Shown here: one piece after another, positions 9,398-17,600 of the stretch | How positions within the stretch are numbered: position 1 is the stretch's first letter | How the letters are laid out: the number at the start of each line of letters is the position of its first letter | DNA from: a bacterium | GTDB taxonomy: Bacteria > Krumholzibacteriota > Krumholzibacteriia > LZORAL124-64-63 | Assembly (NCBI GenBank): GCA_024223715.1 | Contig: JAAEOA010000226.1 | Span: forward strand, 1-64,000 | Direction: 5' to 3' | DNA: 64,000 nucleotides | Notes under the pieces: generated by a model | What the model was told of the DNA's origin: nothing | The model's input: the letters and a program-made list of their open reading frames with translations, nothing else | Database searches by the model: none | Translations under genes and position numbers: made by a program

Positions 9398-10687
9398 CTA
9401 GCAGCCAAACCGTTCTTCCACAAGGGATTCAGCAGTACGACGTGCCTGATTATCGAAACCCAGAGCATCCTGCAGGTTGTTCACCGGTTGGTGGTCCTGT
9501 AGTGCCAGAGTTTCTTCAATGACTTGTGGTATATCCACGTATTGTATTTTTTCCTGCAATAGGGCAGCAACAGCCACCTCGTTGGCTCCGTTCAGAACTA
9601 TGGGAGCCGAGCCTCCGGCCATTCCAGCCTGACGGGCCAATTCCAGACAGGGGAACTTAACCCCATCCGGTTCATAAAATTCCAGCTTTCCAATTTTCAG
9701 CAAGTCTAACCTGCTTCCAGGCAGAGGCCAATGGATTTCACCATTAATGGCGTACTGGATGGGCAGTTTCATGTCTGGAGTTCCCAATTGAGCCAATAAA
9801 GCTCCATCGACAAACTCCACAAAAGAGTGAATGCTGGATCCTGGATGAACCACCACCTCAATTTTTTCATAAGGGACACCAAAAAGATGATGAGCTTCGA
9901 TGACTTCGAGCCCCTTATTCATCAAAGTGGCACAGTCTACGGTTATTTTGGGCCCCATATTCCAGGTAGGATGGTTCAAGACCTGTGCCAAGGAAACATT
10001 TTCCAAGTCTTTGCGGGAGGTTTGGCGAAAGGGCCCTCCCGAGGCCGTCAGAATCAGTTTATGGATTTCCGTTTCACACCTTCCGGACAGACATTGAGCC
10101 ATGGCCGAATGTTCGGAATCTACTGGCAGTATTTCCGCCCCATGAGCAAAGACTTCCCGTTTGACCAGGTCACCCCCAACGACCAAGGATTCCTTGTTGG
10201 CCAAAGCAATGCGTACGCCCCGTCTGGCTGCCGCGAGTGTTGGTTCCAGTCCGGCAGCTCCCACCATGCCGTTTATTACAACCTGGACAGAATCCGGACT
10301 ATTGATGGACTCCAGAACACCGTCCATTCCAGACCCCAGCAGTCGGTCCCCAAAAACACCATCCTTCAGGGCTTCTTGGTGAGCCTTTGAATCAAAAACA
10401 GAGACCAAAGGGAGTGGAACTCCAGGACAGGATTCGGCCAGCAATTTCAATTCAGCAGCCAGCTCAGGCCATCGCCTGAAACAACTGACAGCAACCACCT
10501 GCAGGCGATCCGCATTAGCTCGAACAATTTCCATGGTTTGAGTGCCAATTGAACCGGTAGCCCCAAGCAGAACCAGCTTCAGGGGAACATCGTAGGCATG
10601 CAGGGGCCGTCCACAGGGATAAAGCGAAGGATTATCACTGGAAAAATTGTGCTTTGATGCCGACCCCACAGCCCCACCCCTTATCAA
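9398..10687 (-). CDS. dxr: 1-deoxy-D-xylulose 5-phosphate reductoisomerase
   Basis: The enzyme converts DXP to 2-C-methyl-D-erythritol 4-phosphate with NADPH, the committed step of the non-mevalonate isoprenoid pathway. The nucleotide-binding loop LGATGSIGTQ is at residues 41-50; ALANKES, PVDSEHSA and LTASGGPFR are the expected cofactor and substrate motifs. The ATG at 10687 overlaps the cdsA stop (ATGA), but family members normally begin a few residues before the nucleotide loop, so the first 33 residues are an extension without homology that I can see. Either the coupled start is used and the extension is real, or initiation occurs at a non-ATG codon further in. The product feeds the UppS substrate encoded two genes upstream. 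Confidence 0.93.
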   Translation of the reverse strand: MIRGGAVGSASKHNFSSDNPSLYPCGRPLHAYDVPLKLVLLGATGSIGTQTMEIVRANADRLQVVAVSCFRRWPELAAELKLLAESCPGVPLPLVSVFDSKAHQEALKDGVFGDRLLGSGMDGVLESINSPDSVQVVINGMVGAAGLEPTLAAARRGVRIALANKESLVVGGDLVKREVFAHGAEILPVDSEHSAMAQCLSGRCETEIHKLILTASGGPFRQTSRKDLENVSLAQVLNHPTWNMGPKITVDCATLMNKGLEVIEAHHLFGVPYEKIEVVVHPGSSIHSFVEFVDGALLAQLGTPDMKLPIQYAINGEIHWPLPGSRLDLLKIGKLEFYEPDGVKFPCLELARQAGMAGGSAPIVLNGANEVAVAALLQEKIQYVDIPQVIEETLALQDHQPVNNLQDALGFDNQARRTAESLVEERFGC

Positions 10688-11604
10688 ATGATGAAAAACC
10701 GGAAGTAGTAATAAACAACCGGGGCGGTAAAGAGCATGGAATCGAATCGATCCAGTACCCCTCCATGACCAGGAATTAACTCGGCCGTGTCTTTAATACC
10801 GGCATCTCTTTTGATGAGCGATTCAACCAAGTCACCCAACTGGGCCATTACCCCCACAATCAGGCCGAGAATGGTCCCTGCAGTGGGAGTCACGAAAGGG
10901 ACAAGGGAGCGCGTCAGGAGCCATCCGGCCAAGGCAGCCCCTATTAGTCCACCCACAGCACCTTCAATGGTTTTGTTGGGACTGATGCGGGGAATGAGTT
11001 TGTGGCGTCCAAACGACACTCCAAAAAAATAAGCCGATGAATCAGTGGCCCAAGTCAAAAGCGCCACCAAAAAAACAAGTCTGGCACCTATGTTATCGTT
11101 CAGCTGCAGAGAGACGGGTAATTGTCGAAGCAGAACAAGATGACTGCCCAGCCAGCCAACATACATGATGCCAAATACCGTGACGGCCATGTGACCAAGG
11201 CTTTGGGACATATTGGTTCGAAAAAGCTCTCGAATCATGATGGCCAACAGGCTGGCGGTCAAAATTAAGGGAACCACAACCCCTTCATGCCAGGCATATC
11301 CACAAATGGCCAGGGAGCAAAAATACCCCAAAGCTTCAAAGGGTTCATAACCTTTGGCCTTCATCAAGACATAGAATTCACGTAGCCCAAGGAGAATGAG
11401 CAGGCCAACAAAAAGGAAGAAAAACACTCCCCCACGACTGGTGATAAAATACAGACAAGGAACACCTAAAACGATGACAACCAACCGGGGAAGAATCCCG
11501 GCTCTGAGGAAGCGATTAAAAGTTGATGGTTTGGCTGAAGGTGTGGAATCACCATGGGTGCTGTCAGTTGATGGGTCGTGGTTATTGTTCGGAGTTTCTT
11601 TCAC
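10684..11604 (-). CDS. cdsA: Phosphatidate cytidylyltransferase (CDP-diglyceride synthase)
   Basis: A membrane enzyme that makes CDP-diacylglycerol from phosphatidic acid and CTP for phospholipid synthesis. Of 306 residues, about 35 form a polar, Asn/Ser/Thr-rich N-terminal extension; the rest is strongly hydrophobic with about seven to eight membrane segments. The family signature is complete near the C-terminus (about residues 262-288): SLIKRDAGIKD, then PGHGGVLDRFD. Start and stop overlap uppS and dxr by four bases each, so the three genes are probably translationally coupled. Confidence 0.95.
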   Translation of the reverse strand: MKETPNNNHDPSTDSTHGDSTPSAKPSTFNRFLRAGILPRLVVIVLGVPCLYFITSRGGVFFFLFVGLLILLGLREFYVLMKAKGYEPFEALGYFCSLAICGYAWHEGVVVPLILTASLLAIMIRELFRTNMSQSLGHMAVTVFGIMYVGWLGSHLVLLRQLPVSLQLNDNIGARLVFLVALLTWATDSSAYFFGVSFGRHKLIPRISPNKTIEGAVGGLIGAALAGWLLTRSLVPFVTPTAGTILGLIVGVMAQLGDLVESLIKRDAGIKDTAELIPGHGGVLDRFDSMLFTAPVVYYYFRFFII

Positions 11605-12461
11605 GAACGCACCTTCAACAGCCGTTTCCAGCGAGCAGGATCCAAAATATTTTCACTACCGGAAGGTGGCTTTTTACCCGGGTTGTCATTCAATTTCCCA
11701 AAACGACGATCCCTTGTCAGGTAATCGGCAACCGATAACATAAGATCTCTTTCGGTGAAATCGGGCCAAAGCGTGGGTGTGATCAAAATTTCTGAATAGG
11801 CCGATTGCCAGAGGAGAAAATTACTCAAACGACCCTCGCCACTGGTTCGAATCATAAGGTCAGGGTCAGGCAATTCATGTGAATAAAGGCCCTTGGAAAA
11901 TTCATCCTCGGTAACTTGTTCCGGTTTTAATTCCCCAGCTGCCAGTCTTTCTGAAAGTTTGAGGGCGGCGTGCATTATTTCCTGTCGGCCACCATAAGCC
12001 AGAGCCAAATTTAAAATAAGACCTGAATTTTTGGAAAGAAATTCGATGGATTGATTCAGAGTATCCTGCGCCCGACTGGGCAATTGATCCAGAGCACCGC
12101 TGGCCTTCAGAATAACATTCTGTTTGTCCAGATCATCTCTTTCGGCGGCCAGGGTTTCCTGAAGAAAGTGCCACAGAGCTTTGACTTCTGCTTCGGGGCG
12201 GTTGAAGTTTTCCTGACTGAAAGTGTACAGAGTCAAAACTTTCACACCCAGCTTGCCGCAGGCTTGAACACAACGACGCACAGAGTGCCGGCCCGCACGA
12301 TGTCCAGCCACCCGAGGCAAAAAACGGCGATTGGCCCAACGACCATTGCCATCCATTATGATGGCAACGTGCCGGGGCAAATTATCCTGAGCTTTTAACT
12401 CACGAGTAAGTTCATCGTCCGAAAGTTCGGCCAATTTTTCCAAATTCCAGTCAGCAGCCAT
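11601..12461 (-). CDS. uppS: Undecaprenyl diphosphate synthase (cis-prenyltransferase)
   Basis: The enzyme condenses isopentenyl diphosphate onto farnesyl diphosphate to make the lipid carrier for peptidoglycan and LPS O-chains. The catalytic motif HVAIIMDGNGRWA has its aspartate at residue 37; GHRAG, RTSGE and LSNFLLWQ are the remaining cis-prenyltransferase motifs. At 286 residues it is some 30 longer than E. coli UppS, mostly because of an N-terminal extension before HVAIIMDG and a Lys/Pro-rich C-terminal tail. It lies 11 bases downstream of frr and overlaps cdsA. Confidence 0.96.
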   Translation of the reverse strand: MAADWNLEKLAELSDDELTRELKAQDNLPRHVAIIMDGNGRWANRRFLPRVAGHRAGRHSVRRCVQACGKLGVKVLTLYTFSQENFNRPEAEVKALWHFLQETLAAERDDLDKQNVILKASGALDQLPSRAQDTLNQSIEFLSKNSGLILNLALAYGGRQEIMHAALKLSERLAAGELKPEQVTEDEFSKGLYSHELPDPDLMIRTSGEGRLSNFLLWQSAYSEILITPTLWPDFTERDLMLSVADYLTRDRRFGKLNDNPGKKPPSGSENILDPARWKRLLKVRS

Positions 12462-12472
12462 ACACCAGTTCC

Positions 12473-13030
12473 TTATAGCTCAGTTATTTCACTCTGTTTG
12501 GCGGAAATGATTTCGTCGACTTGAGCACTGAACTTGTCGGTCAGCTTTTGTACATCATCACGATCTTTGTGCAGTTCGTCTTCCGTGATGTCACCGTCTT
12601 TTTGTTCGGCCTTCAAAGCTTCATTGGCTTCCTGGCGGGCTTTTCGGACAGCAATTTTCCCCTCTTCGCCAACGTCCCTGGCTTGTTTCGCTAATTCCAT
12701 ACGACGTTCACCGGTAAGTTCAGGAACCGCCAAGCGAATCATCATGCCATCACTTGAAGGATTCATACCAAGATTGGCGGCCTGGATGGCCCTTTCCAAA
12801 TCTCCAATGACACCTCGATCAAAAGGTTTGACTGTCAAAAGGCGGGCTTCCGGTGCGGAAACTGTGGCCAATTGTTTCAATGGAGTTGGGGCTCCATAAT
12901 ACTCAACCGTAATGCCATCAAGAAGAGCAGGAGTCGCTTTGCCGGTTCGGATTTTACCCAACCGAGCTTTCACCGACTCCAGCGCGTCGTCCATGGTCAT
13001 TTCTGCTGTTTCCTTAATTTCTGAACTCAT
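12473..13030 (-). CDS. frr: Ribosome recycling factor
   Basis: A 185-residue protein, the exact family length, that splits post-termination ribosomes together with EF-G. The coiled-coil domain I (SVKARLGKIRTGKA; GERRMELAKQARD; AVRKARQEANE) and the small beta domain II (VEYYGAPTPLKQLA) are both complete. I place the start at the ATG at 13030 because AAGGAG lies eight bases upstream and the sequence then matches family N-termini; a start at 13138 would read through the pyrH end. The pyrH stop is one base upstream. Confidence 0.96.
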   Translation of the reverse strand: MSSEIKETAEMTMDDALESVKARLGKIRTGKATPALLDGITVEYYGAPTPLKQLATVSAPEARLLTVKPFDRGVIGDLERAIQAANLGMNPSSDGMMIRLAVPELTGERRMELAKQARDVGEEGKIAVRKARQEANEALKAEQKDGDITEDELHKDRDDVQKLTDKFSAQVDEIISAKQSEITEL

Positions 13031-13031
13031 A

Positions 13032-13742
13032 TTAAAACTCCTTTTTAATCCAGGTGCCTTTTTGCTCACCCTTGACCGCTCGAAGCAGGTTTTCAGGGTC
13101 CGAGATGTCGAAAACGAACATGGGCAGGCCCTGTTCACTGCAAAGGGTTACAGCTGTCAAATCCATGACACCCAAGCGTTGGGCAATTACCTCGTCATAA
13201 GTTAACCGCTCATACCGCTTCGCGTCACTGTATTTATTGGGGTCTTTGTCGTAAATGCCATCGACCTGGGTCCCTTTCATCAAAGCGTCGGCACTGATTT
13301 CCAGAGCCCTGAGGCTGGCAGCCGAGTCAGTGGTGAAATAAGGATTACCTGTTCCGCCCGCAAAAATAAGCACATGACCGCTTTTCATAAGCTGCAATGC
13401 GTTGTCGCGAGCAAAGGCAGAAGTTAAGGGCCTGACTTCCCTGGGAGAGAGAATTTTTGATTTCATTCCCTCGCCGCGCAAATAATCACGCAATATGGAA
13501 GCGTTCATTATTGTGGCCAGCATGCCGACGTTATCGGCGGTAACTCGGTCCACAATCTCCAAATTGGCGCTACGGGCACGGAAGATATTTCCAGCTCCCA
13601 CAACAATACCAACCTGAATGCCTTGTTCAGTCAATTTCCCCATCACCTGGGAAATTTTAGTTAATTTGGCATGACTGAACTGTTCGCCCTCTCCCATTAG
13701 AGCTTCACCACTGAGTTTCAGGAGTATACGGGTAAATTTCAC
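13032..13742 (-). CDS. pyrH: UMP kinase
   Basis: It phosphorylates UMP to UDP with ATP in pyrimidine nucleotide synthesis; a 236-residue hexameric enzyme of the amino-acid kinase fold. Visible motifs are LLKLSGEALMG (phosphate binding), VGAGNIFR, and GGTGNPYFTTDSAA (nucleotide binding). The start is GTG, with AAAGG about ten bases upstream. It sits between the terminator that closes rpsB-tsf and frr, the usual gene order, and heads the pyrH-frr-uppS-cdsA-dxr-rseP run. Confidence 0.97.
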   Translation of the reverse strand: MKFTRILLKLSGEALMGEGEQFSHAKLTKISQVMGKLTEQGIQVGIVVGAGNIFRARSANLEIVDRVTADNVGMLATIMNASILRDYLRGEGMKSKILSPREVRPLTSAFARDNALQLMKSGHVLIFAGGTGNPYFTTDSAASLRALEISADALMKGTQVDGIYDKDPNKYSDAKRYERLTYDEVIAQRLGVMDLTAVTLCSEQGLPMFVFDISDPENLLRAVKGEQKGTWIKKEF

Positions 13743-13782
13743 GGGTTGTCAGCCTTTCAAAAAAATGATCCCGGGATGATAC

Positions 13783-13813
13783 AAAAAAAGCCCGGGCAAA
13801 GAGCCCGGGCTTT
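13783..13813 (-). terminator. Rho-independent terminator after tsf
   Basis: A perfect eight-base GC stem (GCCCGGGC twice, 13790-13797 and 13803-13810) with a five-base loop is followed on the minus strand by seven T. It lies 14 bases past the tsf stop and should separate rpsB-tsf from pyrH, at least in part. Confidence 0.9.
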
Positions 13814-13826
13814 TGACTAAAACGAA

Positions 13827-14420
13827 CTAGCCACCGATCTGGAAGCGGGAGAACTTTTTGATCTGCATGTTCTCGCCCAACTCACCGATGATCGACTTGA
13901 GGTAGTCGCCAATGGTCGTATCAGGGTCTTTGACGTACTTCTGTTCCAGAAGAACGATCTCACTGTAATACTTGTCAACCTTGCCATCAACAATCTTATC
14001 GATGATAGCGTCAGGTTTTCCCTGCTCTTTCATTTGCCCACGATAAATTTCTTTTTCTTTATCGATCAAAGTAGGGTCGACTTCTTCACGGGTAACAGCC
14101 AAAGGAGCGGCTGCAGCAATGTGCATTGCAACATTGTGAACAAAATCCTGGAAGTTGTCAGTACGGGCAACAAAATCGGTTTCACAAGCGATTTCCACCA
14201 GTACACCAACTTTTCCACCAGCGTGAATGTAGCTGCCCACCAGGCCCTGGCTTGTAGCCCGGCCTTCTTTTTTGGAAGCAGAGGCAATACCTTTTTTGCG
14301 AAGGTATTCGCCAGCTTTTTCCATATCGCCATCACATTCCTTGAGGGCTTTTTTGCAATCCATCATGCCGGCGCCAGTGCCGTCGCGCAGCTCCTTGACC
14401 ATTTTGGCGTTGATTTCCAT
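13827..14420 (-). CDS. tsf: Elongation factor Ts (short form)
   Basis: The nucleotide exchange factor for EF-Tu. The N-terminal UBA-like domain is clear: VKELRDGTGAGMMDCKKAL, followed by the ACETDFVART core motif (here IACETDFVART). At 197 residues it is the short type, as in Thermus and cyanobacteria, against about 283 residues in E. coli, so one of the two core subdomains is missing. AGGAGG precedes the ATG. It follows rpsB by 116 bases and ends at a strong terminator. Confidence 0.95.
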   Translation of the reverse strand: MEINAKMVKELRDGTGAGMMDCKKALKECDGDMEKAGEYLRKKGIASASKKEGRATSQGLVGSYIHAGGKVGVLVEIACETDFVARTDNFQDFVHNVAMHIAAAAPLAVTREEVDPTLIDKEKEIYRGQMKEQGKPDAIIDKIVDGKVDKYYSEIVLLEQKYVKDPDTTIGDYLKSIIGELGENMQIKKFSRFQIGG

Positions 14421-14489
14421 GAGTCCTCCTAATCCCCCAGCCTTGCGGGAGATAGTGTGACCGGCTCATGCCGATCTATTATTTGGAAC

Positions 14490-14520
14490 AGGGCCCAACC
14501 CAGATATTGGACTGGGCCCT
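14490..14520 (-). promoter_or_regulatory. Hairpin in the rpsB-tsf spacer
   Basis: A perfect eight-base inverted repeat, AGGGCCCA and TGGGCCCT, lies just after the rpsB stop. There is no T-run behind it, so it is more likely an mRNA stabiliser or partial attenuator between rpsB and tsf than a full terminator. Confidence 0.5.
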
Positions 14521-14536
14521 CATTGAATAATCGAAA

Positions 14537-15352
14537 TTACTTGGCCGGTTCATCAGACTTGGCTTCGGTTTCAACCTTGCTGTCATCGCCGTCCAGGGTG
14601 GCACTGGCTGCAGCAGCATCAGCTTTTGGAGCCTTGGCCATTTCCACGGGTTTATCCCGACCTTCGTTGCGTTGGCTGCGCCCGTCTTTGATGGCATCGG
14701 CCATGGTCCGGGTGAACAAAGTGATGGCACGAATGGCATCATCGTTACCAGGAATGGGATAATCCACCAGTGTGGGGTCACAGTTGGTATCAACAATACC
14801 AATTACAGGGATGCCCAATTTACGAGCTTCCTTAACTGCGGTTTCTTCTTCAGCAGTATCCACGACAAAAACGGCACTGGGCAGTTTGGTCATTCTGCGG
14901 ACACCACCGAGGTTGGTATTCAGTTTATCGAATTTACGAGAGAATTCCAGCTGCTCTTTTTTCGAGAAGTTCTCGATGCGGCCGTCTTTCATCATCGCTT
15001 CAATTTCTTCCAGCTTCTGCACGCTCTTGTAAATAGTCTGATGGTTGGTAAGCATTCCACCAAGCCAGCGTTCGGTTACGTAAGGCATATCCACCTGATC
15101 GGCGAAGTCCTTAATGGCAACTTTGGCCTGCTTCTTGGTTCCCACAAAGAGCACGGAGCCACCTTTGCTGGAAACAGTTTTCAAGAAGGCGCTGGCCTTG
15201 TTCAGCTGACGCAAAGTGCGTTGCAGATCGATGATGTAAATTCCACCGCGAGCAATAAAAATGTACGGTTTCATCTTGGGGTTCCATTTGCGGGTCTGGT
15301 GCCCGAAATGGACGCCTGCTTCGAGCAGGTCTTTCAATCCAACTTTAGCCAT
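14537..15352 (-). CDS. rpsB: 30S ribosomal protein S2
   Basis: A component of the small ribosomal subunit needed for S1 binding and initiation. The N-terminus MAKVGLKDLLEAGVHFGHQ and the internal VLFVGTKKQA and VVDTAEEETAVKEA motifs are characteristic. I choose the ATG at 15352, which has GGAG seven bases upstream, rather than the GTG four codons earlier that overlaps this Shine-Dalgarno. The protein has about 271 residues; the last 40 or so are an Ala/Asp/Glu/Lys-rich, probably disordered tail absent from E. coli S2. It is followed by tsf in the near-universal order. Confidence 0.97.
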   Translation of the reverse strand: MAKVGLKDLLEAGVHFGHQTRKWNPKMKPYIFIARGGIYIIDLQRTLRQLNKASAFLKTVSSKGGSVLFVGTKKQAKVAIKDFADQVDMPYVTERWLGGMLTNHQTIYKSVQKLEEIEAMMKDGRIENFSKKEQLEFSRKFDKLNTNLGGVRRMTKLPSAVFVVDTAEEETAVKEARKLGIPVIGIVDTNCDPTLVDYPIPGNDDAIRAITLFTRTMADAIKDGRSQRNEGRDKPVEMAKAPKADAAAASATLDGDDSKVETEAKSDEPAK

Positions 15353-15475
15353 GATTTTCTCCACTTAAAGGTTGAGCCTCCCCCACCATCAAAGAACCGG
15401 AACAAACACTCAAAAGATGATCTCTAGTGTAGTGCCACCTGGTCCCGCTCTCCGGCAGGGTGTGTATTATTGACC

Positions 15476-15502
15476 CGCCCAACTCCATGAAGGAGTCGGG
15501 CG
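15476..15502 (-). terminator. Hairpin after rpsI, possible terminator
   Basis: An eleven-base stem with one mismatch (CGCCC and GGGCG at its base, five-base loop) lies 57 bases past the rpsI stop. No T-run follows on either strand, so Rho-independent function is doubtful; it may protect the 3' end of the rplM-rpsI message. Confidence 0.4.
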
Positions 15503-15558
15503 AATCTTTGTATCCCAAGCTTGCAACTGAAACTTTGCCAAAAGAGGCAAGTATCGGC

Positions 15559-15945
15559 TTAACGCTTGGAGAACTGGAACCGCTTGCGAGCGCCAGGTTG
15601 ACCGTATTTTTTACGTTCAACCATGCGGCTGTCGCGAGTCAGGAAGCCGTGCTTGCGCAGAGCTTTGCGGTTTTCTTCATCGGCGACTACCAAAGCCCGG
15701 GACAGACCATGACGCAAAGCGCCAGCCTGACCGGTGATACCGCCACCCTTGACTGTACACCAGACATCGAATTCACCTTCGACACCCAGACGAGTCAGGG
15801 GCATAAGGGCTTGCTGACGAACAGCTTCCCCGAAATATTCTTCAACCTCACGGTTGTTGATTTTGATTTGACCGGTGCCCTGGGTGACCCACACCCGAGC
15901 CACGGCGGTCTTTCTGCGACCTGTTGCGTAATAGCGCTCTTCCAA
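15559..15945 (-). CDS. rpsI: 30S ribosomal protein S9
   Basis: A small-subunit protein of 128 residues, the normal length, whose C-terminal tail reaches the P-site tRNA. The N-terminal [15 protein letters not shown], the central [14 protein letters not shown] and the C-terminal [17 protein letters not shown] are all diagnostic, including the terminal SKR. It follows rplM by 30 bases, as in most bacteria. Confidence 0.98.
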   Translation of the reverse strand: MEERYYATGRRKTAVARVWVTQGTGQIKINNREVEEYFGEAVRQQALMPLTRLGVEGEFDVWCTVKGGGITGQAGALRHGLSRALVVADEENRKALRKHGFLTRDSRMVERKKYGQPGARKRFQFSKR

Positions 15946-15975
15946 CTCAGTACCTCCGTTAGTACTCTTTTGTGA

Positions 15976-16410
15976 CTACTTCTCGAGTTCTACAATTTTG
16001 GGCTGTTGAGCGCCAAGATTATGTTCGTTACCGGCAAAAACGCGCAGGTTTTTCAATTGAGCGTTGCCCAGTTTGGTTTTAGGTAACATACCCTTAACCG
16101 CACGCAAAACAACCTCTTCAGGACGCGTATCCATGAGCTTGGCCATGGTTGTGACTTTTTGTCCACCCATATAACCACTGTGGCTCAGGTAAACTTTCTT
16201 TTCCCGTTTCTGGCCAGTGAGTTTCACTTTGGCCGCATTCAGGACGATGACGTTGTCACCCATATCCAAGTGGGCGGTGAACGTTGGCTTGTGTTTTCCC
16301 CGCAGGAAAACAGCTACCTGGGTGGACAGACGCCCCAGCGGGATGTCTTCGGCATCAACAACCAGCCAGTCTTTGCTGATTTCGTCCAGTTTCATGCTGT
16401 AGGTCTTCAC
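15976..16410 (-). CDS. rplM: 50S ribosomal protein L13
   Basis: A large-subunit assembly protein of 144 residues. The N-terminus MKTYSMKLDEISKDW aligns with the E. coli start MKTF..RDW; GDNVIVLNAAKVKLTGQK and the AVKGMLPKTKLG motif confirm the family. The start is GTG, supported by AGGAG seven bases upstream. In E. coli the rplM-rpsI message is repressed by L13 at its leader; here a strong hairpin sits just upstream of the Shine-Dalgarno, and a good promoter lies about 120 bases upstream. Confidence 0.98.
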   Translation of the reverse strand: MKTYSMKLDEISKDWLVVDAEDIPLGRLSTQVAVFLRGKHKPTFTAHLDMGDNVIVLNAAKVKLTGQKREKKVYLSHSGYMGGQKVTTMAKLMDTRPEEVVLRAVKGMLPKTKLGNAQLKNLRVFAGNEHNLGAQQPKIVELEK

Positions 16411-16428
16411 GGAATTCTCTCCTCAGAC

Positions 16429-16446
16429 AGCCGGTAAAAACCGGCT
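16429..16446 (-). promoter_or_regulatory. rplM leader hairpin
   Basis: A perfect seven-base stem (AGCCGGT with ACCGGCT, four-base loop) lies six or seven bases upstream of the rplM Shine-Dalgarno in the 5' leader. This placement would suit translational control of rplM-rpsI, possibly by L13 itself; the mechanism is inference. Confidence 0.5.
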
Positions 16447-17030
16447 TTACCACAAAAACACCTACCAAACACACGATAGCATTCATGAACACAACCGCAT
16501 CCAAGACTCATCGTATCTGGCAGATTTATTATAACCTCTTTTACTGCAACAGGTAAACACGAGCCTTGCCAAGGCCTTCTAATTAAAATAGCGTGCTCAC
16601 ACGACCGAAAAATCGGGAAATCCGGCTGGTGCAGGGCAGGTAACTTAGTATTGAGGGGCTTCCTTGTCAAGAAGCTCTGATAGGTTCTTTTCATGTTTTT
16701 GCCTGTTTTTAAAGAATAAAATAATCTCGTATTTGTTTTAGAAAATTCTGATTACAAATTTTGACTCTCCAAAAATCCAAACTTCCTCCTTTATGACAAC
16801 CCCTTTTCAAAACAAGGATCATTCAGTCCCGGAGTAAACCAAGCCATGGCTAAGTTTTTTCGCCCGCATATTTGCTCAATGAATTGATCATTCTCATTAC
16901 CTTTATCATCGCATTGATTTGAGGGTTCATCGCTGGTAAACTGTTTTCTGCCACCGGTCATGGGAAAAAGTCATGTAAGATGATAAGTAATTTACAGAAG
17001 TTTGACAGAACCTGATTCAGGAGTGCGTAA
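16447..17030. other. Non-coding stretch between rplM and the gene at 17031
   Basis: About 580 bases, AT-richer than its surroundings. The left part is the rplM leader and promoter. The right part (about 16846-17014) holds a remnant-like coding trace: a 13-codon ATG frame, MAKFFRPHI..., and, one frame over, a hydrophobic helix (LIILITFIIALI) that ends at TGA and continues in the same frame with GFIAGKLFSATG. It could be a decayed small membrane protein gene. I see no RNA gene here. Confidence 0.4.
16528..16557 (-). promoter_or_regulatory. Sigma-70 promoter of rplM-rpsI
   Basis: A perfect -10 TATAAT (16533-16528) is preceded by TTTACC as the -35 after an 18-base spacer. Transcription would start near 16521, giving a leader of about 110 bases. 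Confidence 0.6.
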
Positions 17031-17594
17031 ATGAAATTTCGGATCAAGGTGGAAAATCACCAAACCTTGCTTTATCCACCCCTGTGCCCTGGATGTCTGG
17101 CCTCTGACCCGTTGGGTATTGATCAATTTTCGCACACCACAATTGTCCCTGGTGTACCGATCCACATAAATCAAAATCAGGGTTGGCCCCTTTGCCTTGA
17201 ATGCCTGTCGTGGCAAAAACGGAAGAAAGACAAGGCCAAACGAATCAAAATCCGGTTGGCCTTGTCGGTTCCCCTTTTGGCCGGGGCAATGTACGTTCTA
17301 TCAGGGCTGTTCGGAATTTTCACGCAGATAGTGGTTTTGTATTCGTTTCCTCTTTTGTTTCTGATGATTGGAATAACCCTGTACCGAATTCCGGCCATTT
17401 GCGGACATTGGGCCCTTACAAACGGCTCCGCCCTCGGGCACGACCCAATCCGAATCATCAACATGGGCAAACAGGCTTTTAAAAAAGGAAACTTCCTGCT
17501 GTTTGATTGCTATTACAAAGAATATGCCCGGTCATTCATTTTGATGAACAAAGACCGGGCAAATATTTCAGTTAAACCATCTATCGATGACTGA
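17031..17594 (+). CDS. Unknown membrane protein with N-terminal zinc ribbon-like cysteines
   Basis: A 187-residue protein I do not recognise. Two CxxC pairs (C19/C22 in LCPGC, C55/C58 in LCLEC) form a likely zinc ribbon in the cytoplasmic N-terminus. A basic stretch (KRKKDKAKRIKIR) leads into two closely spaced membrane segments (about 75-95 and 100-118). The C-terminal 65 residues are soluble and contain aromatic and basic residues but no known motif. AGGAG stands eight bases before the ATG, so the start is firm. It is a lone plus-strand gene, convergent with mtnA with a gap of six bases. Zinc-ribbon-plus-two-TM proteins are often small regulators or membrane adaptors, but no function can be assigned. 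Confidence 0.75.
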   Translation: MKFRIKVENHQTLLYPPLCPGCLASDPLGIDQFSHTTIVPGVPIHINQNQGWPLCLECLSWQKRKKDKAKRIKIRLALSVPLLAGAMYVLSGLFGIFTQIVVLYSFPLLFLMIGITLYRIPAICGHWALTNGSALGHDPIRIINMGKQAFKKGNFLLFDCYYKEYARSFILMNKDRANISVKPSIDD

Positions 17595-17600
17595 GTATTC

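Noticed and set aside
16407-16694. A 95-codon minus-strand frame upstream of rplM
   Set aside because: It covers the rplM promoter and leader, has a cysteine-rich nonsense-like translation, and no ribosome binding site.
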